Shown: piece by piece, positions 62,521-64,000 of the stretch | How the letters are laid out: every line of letters starts with the position of its first letter | How positions within the stretch are numbered: position 1 is the stretch's first letter | Origin: Limnobacter sp. | GTDB lineage: Bacteria; Pseudomonadota; Gammaproteobacteria; Burkholderiales; Burkholderiaceae_B | Direction: 5' to 3' | Length of the DNA stretch: 64,000 nucleotides | Assembly: GCA_029866125.1 (NCBI GenBank) | Contig: JARWZZ010000015.1 | Coordinates: 1 to 64,000 of the forward strand | The notes under the pieces: model-generated | The model's input: the letters and a program-made list of their open reading frames with translations, nothing else | What the model was told of the DNA's origin: nothing | The model's database searches: none | Made by a program: the position numbers and the translations under genes

Positions 62521-63690
62521 TTACTTGCCAGCTGCTACTGCTGCAACTACCTTCTGGGCGGCTTCACCCATGGAGTTGGCAGCAATAATTGGCAGGCCAG
62601 AATCAGCCAAAATTTTCTTACCCAAATCTTCGTTGGTGCCTTTCATGCGCACAACCAGCGGCACTTTCAAGCCCACTGCCTTGGAGGCTGCAACTACACC
62701 ATCTGCAATCACGTCACAGCGCATAATGCCACCAAAAATGTTAACCAAAATCGCTTTCAGATTCGGGTTTTTCAACATGATCTTGAAAGCTTCAGTCACT
62801 TTCTCGGTTGTGGCACCACCGCCCACATCCAAGAAGTTGGCAGGCTCGCCGCCAAACAGCTTGATGGTGTCCATCGTGGCCATCGCCAATCCCGCGCCGT
62901 TGACCAAGCAACCAATGTTGCCGTCCAGCGAAATGTAGGAGAGGTCGAATTTACTGGCTTCGATTTCGGCCGGGTCTTCCTCAGCCAAATCACGCATTTC
63001 AACGATTTCAGGGTGACGGAACAAGGCGTTGGAGTCAAAGTTCAACTTGGCGTCCAAAGCAATGATGTCGCCGTTACCAGTCAAAATCATGGGGTTGATT
63101 TCAGCCAAGCTGGCATCTGTGTCCCAAAATGCTTTGTACAAGCCTTGGAATACTGCACGGGCCTTCACGATGGAGGCTGCGGGTACGCCAATCTTGGCGG
63201 CCAAGTCGTCAGCTTCAGCATTCGTCAAACCTGTGGCGGGGTCCACGTAAACCTTGTGAATCAATTCAGGAGTGTGCTCGGCCACTTCTTCAATGTCCAT
63301 ACCGCCTTCGCTGGAGGCCATGACGCACACGCGCTGTGTCACACGGTCAACAACCATACCCAAGTAGTATTCTTTCTTGATGTCGGCGCCTTCTTCAACC
63401 AACAGGCGGCTGACTTTTTGCCCTTCAGGACTGGTTTGGTGAGTTACAAGCTGCATGCCCATAATTTGGGATGCGTAAGTTTTTACATCAGCCAAGCTTT
63501 TGGCAACTTTCACGCCGCCACCCTTGCCACGACCACCTGCATGAATTTGGGCTTTGACCACCCACACCGGGCCGCCCAGCTTTTCAGCTGCAGCAACTGC
63601 TTCGTCTACAGAAAAGCAGGGATAACCGGTAGGTACGGCAACACCGTACTTCTTCAAAATTTCCTTGCCTTGGTACTCGTGAATTTTCAT
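62521..63690 (-). CDS. sucC: Succinyl-CoA synthetase, beta subunit
   Basis: A 389-residue subunit with the ATP-grasp domain ([38 protein letters not shown]) and a C-terminal Rossmann-like domain ([29 protein letters not shown]). It binds the nucleotide and succinate and cooperates with SucD. AAGGA precedes the ATG by seven bases. Confidence 0.98.
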   Translation of the reverse strand: MKIHEYQGKEILKKYGVAVPTGYPCFSVDEAVAAAEKLGGPVWVVKAQIHAGGRGKGGGVKVAKSLADVKTYASQIMGMQLVTHQTSPEGQKVSRLLVEEGADIKKEYYLGMVVDRVTQRVCVMASSEGGMDIEEVAEHTPELIHKVYVDPATGLTNAEADDLAAKIGVPAASIVKARAVFQGLYKAFWDTDASLAEINPMILTGNGDIIALDAKLNFDSNALFRHPEIVEMRDLAEEDPAEIEASKFDLSYISLDGNIGCLVNGAGLAMATMDTIKLFGGEPANFLDVGGGATTEKVTEAFKIMLKNPNLKAILVNIFGGIMRCDVIADGVVAASKAVGLKVPLVVRMKGTNEDLGKKILADSGLPIIAANSMGEAAQKVVAAVAAGK

Positions 63691-64000
63691 GACAATTCCT
63701 TGCGGGAAAGTGAGTTATTGCAACGGAGCAATGAGAATAGCCTCACCGCCCAACAGAAATAAGGGTGAATACAATACTGCGTGATAGGAAAAGCGGTTGC
63801 CAGAGCAGGAACCGGAAGAAGGAAAGCGCATGCCATGCATGCCAAATCTATATATAGATTTGTATCTTTGTCTTTGCTTCCTGTGCTGTCGAGAACCGCT
63901 TCGATTCACAACTAGACTATCACTTCTATTGAAACACAAAAGCCTTGACAGGATATTATCACTGTTCGGAATTCAACTCGACAGTTAGTCGCTTCCAAGC
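63691..64000. other. Region upstream of sucC
   Basis: This 310-bp stretch contains no gene I can support. It includes the perfect 20-bp palindrome at 63843-63862 listed separately, with GCATGC-type repeats just to its left (63828-63842). In many Burkholderiales recX lies upstream of sucC, but I do not recognise its C-terminus in the last 150 bp. No clear -35/-10 pair for sucC was found. Confidence 0.5.
63843..63862. promoter_or_regulatory. 20-bp perfect palindrome upstream of sucC
   Basis: CAAATCTATATATAGATTTG reads the same on both strands over 20 bp, about 155 bp upstream of the sucC ATG. It could be a repressor site for the TCA-cycle operon or a small cruciform; no T-run marks it as a terminator. 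Confidence 0.5.

Noticed and set aside
63797-63988. 63-residue ORF before the window end
   Set aside because: Runs through the palindrome region and has no coding signs or ribosome site.
1-64000. tRNA genes, CRISPR arrays, insertion sequences, attachment sites
   Set aside because: I looked for T-loop-like and repeat-spacer patterns, transposase motifs and terminal repeats, and found none that hold up.

Overview
The window reads as a chromosomal segment of a flagellated, piliated Gram-negative betaproteobacterium of the order Burkholderiales. The evidence is the conserved gene orders (tyrS with an M23 peptidase and anmK; glyA-nrdR-ribD-ribE; sucC-sucD; yqjD-yqjE-yqjK), the moderate GC content judged by eye, and the gene content. 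A Limnobacter-like organism is my best guess, but it is not proven. I see no rRNA, tRNA, CRISPR array, insertion sequence, prophage or integrase.

Layout. 1-0.4 kb: end of a flagellin gene. 0.4-5 kb (minus strand): an ECF sigma factor, its NrsF-type membrane anti-sigma factor and a Nu-class glutathione transferase, followed by a separately promoted Baeyer-Villiger-type monooxygenase and a short-chain dehydrogenase. 5-10 kb: small accessory genes, namely a degenerate RelA/SpoT-type HD protein, a secreted HExxH protein, a 50-residue cysteine-rich protein missing from the ORF track, a nitroreductase, a PaaI thioesterase and a WYL regulator with an HD-fold partner. 10-16 kb: a large hybrid sensor kinase, a PF10118 di-metal hydrolase, a membrane fatty-acid desaturase and a cyclic-nucleotide phosphodiesterase-like hydrolase. 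16-20 kb (minus): a three-gene unit of a FabR-like TetR regulator, a HAD-UbiA fusion resembling decaprenyl-phosphate phosphoribosyltransferase, and a GT39/ArnT-like polyprenyl-phosphate sugar transferase. 20-23 kb: a LuxR-type response regulator and an unusual seven-helix sensor kinase.

23-46 kb is mainly housekeeping: anmK, the M23 peptidase, tyrS, a histidine phosphatase, glyA-nrdR-ribD-ribE, then a likely six-gene minus-strand run (pabBC, Na+/H+ antiporter, mgtE, two TIGR0428x glycosyltransferases, DUF3047), a patatin, maeB, an aminotransferase, a lytic transglycosylase and ubiD. 46-64 kb: yqjDEK, dacB, a Pro/Ala-rich lipoprotein, a thioredoxin-fold protein, an RhlE-type helicase with a 25-residue repeat tail, a CLC transporter, a DctS/DctR-like two-component system divergent from a lone TRAP binding protein, a BepA-like M48 peptidase, moaC, a type IV pilin and sucD-sucC.

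The strongest leads are these: an ECF promoter match just upstream of the sigma gene; a nested palindrome between dctS and dctP in a locus that lacks dctQM; the HAD-UbiA/GT39 unit as a possible polyprenyl-phosphate-pentose pathway; the small cysteine-rich protein; and the HD protein whose catalytic ED pair is altered. Most of the window is ordinary. I did not find a clearly new multi-gene system.
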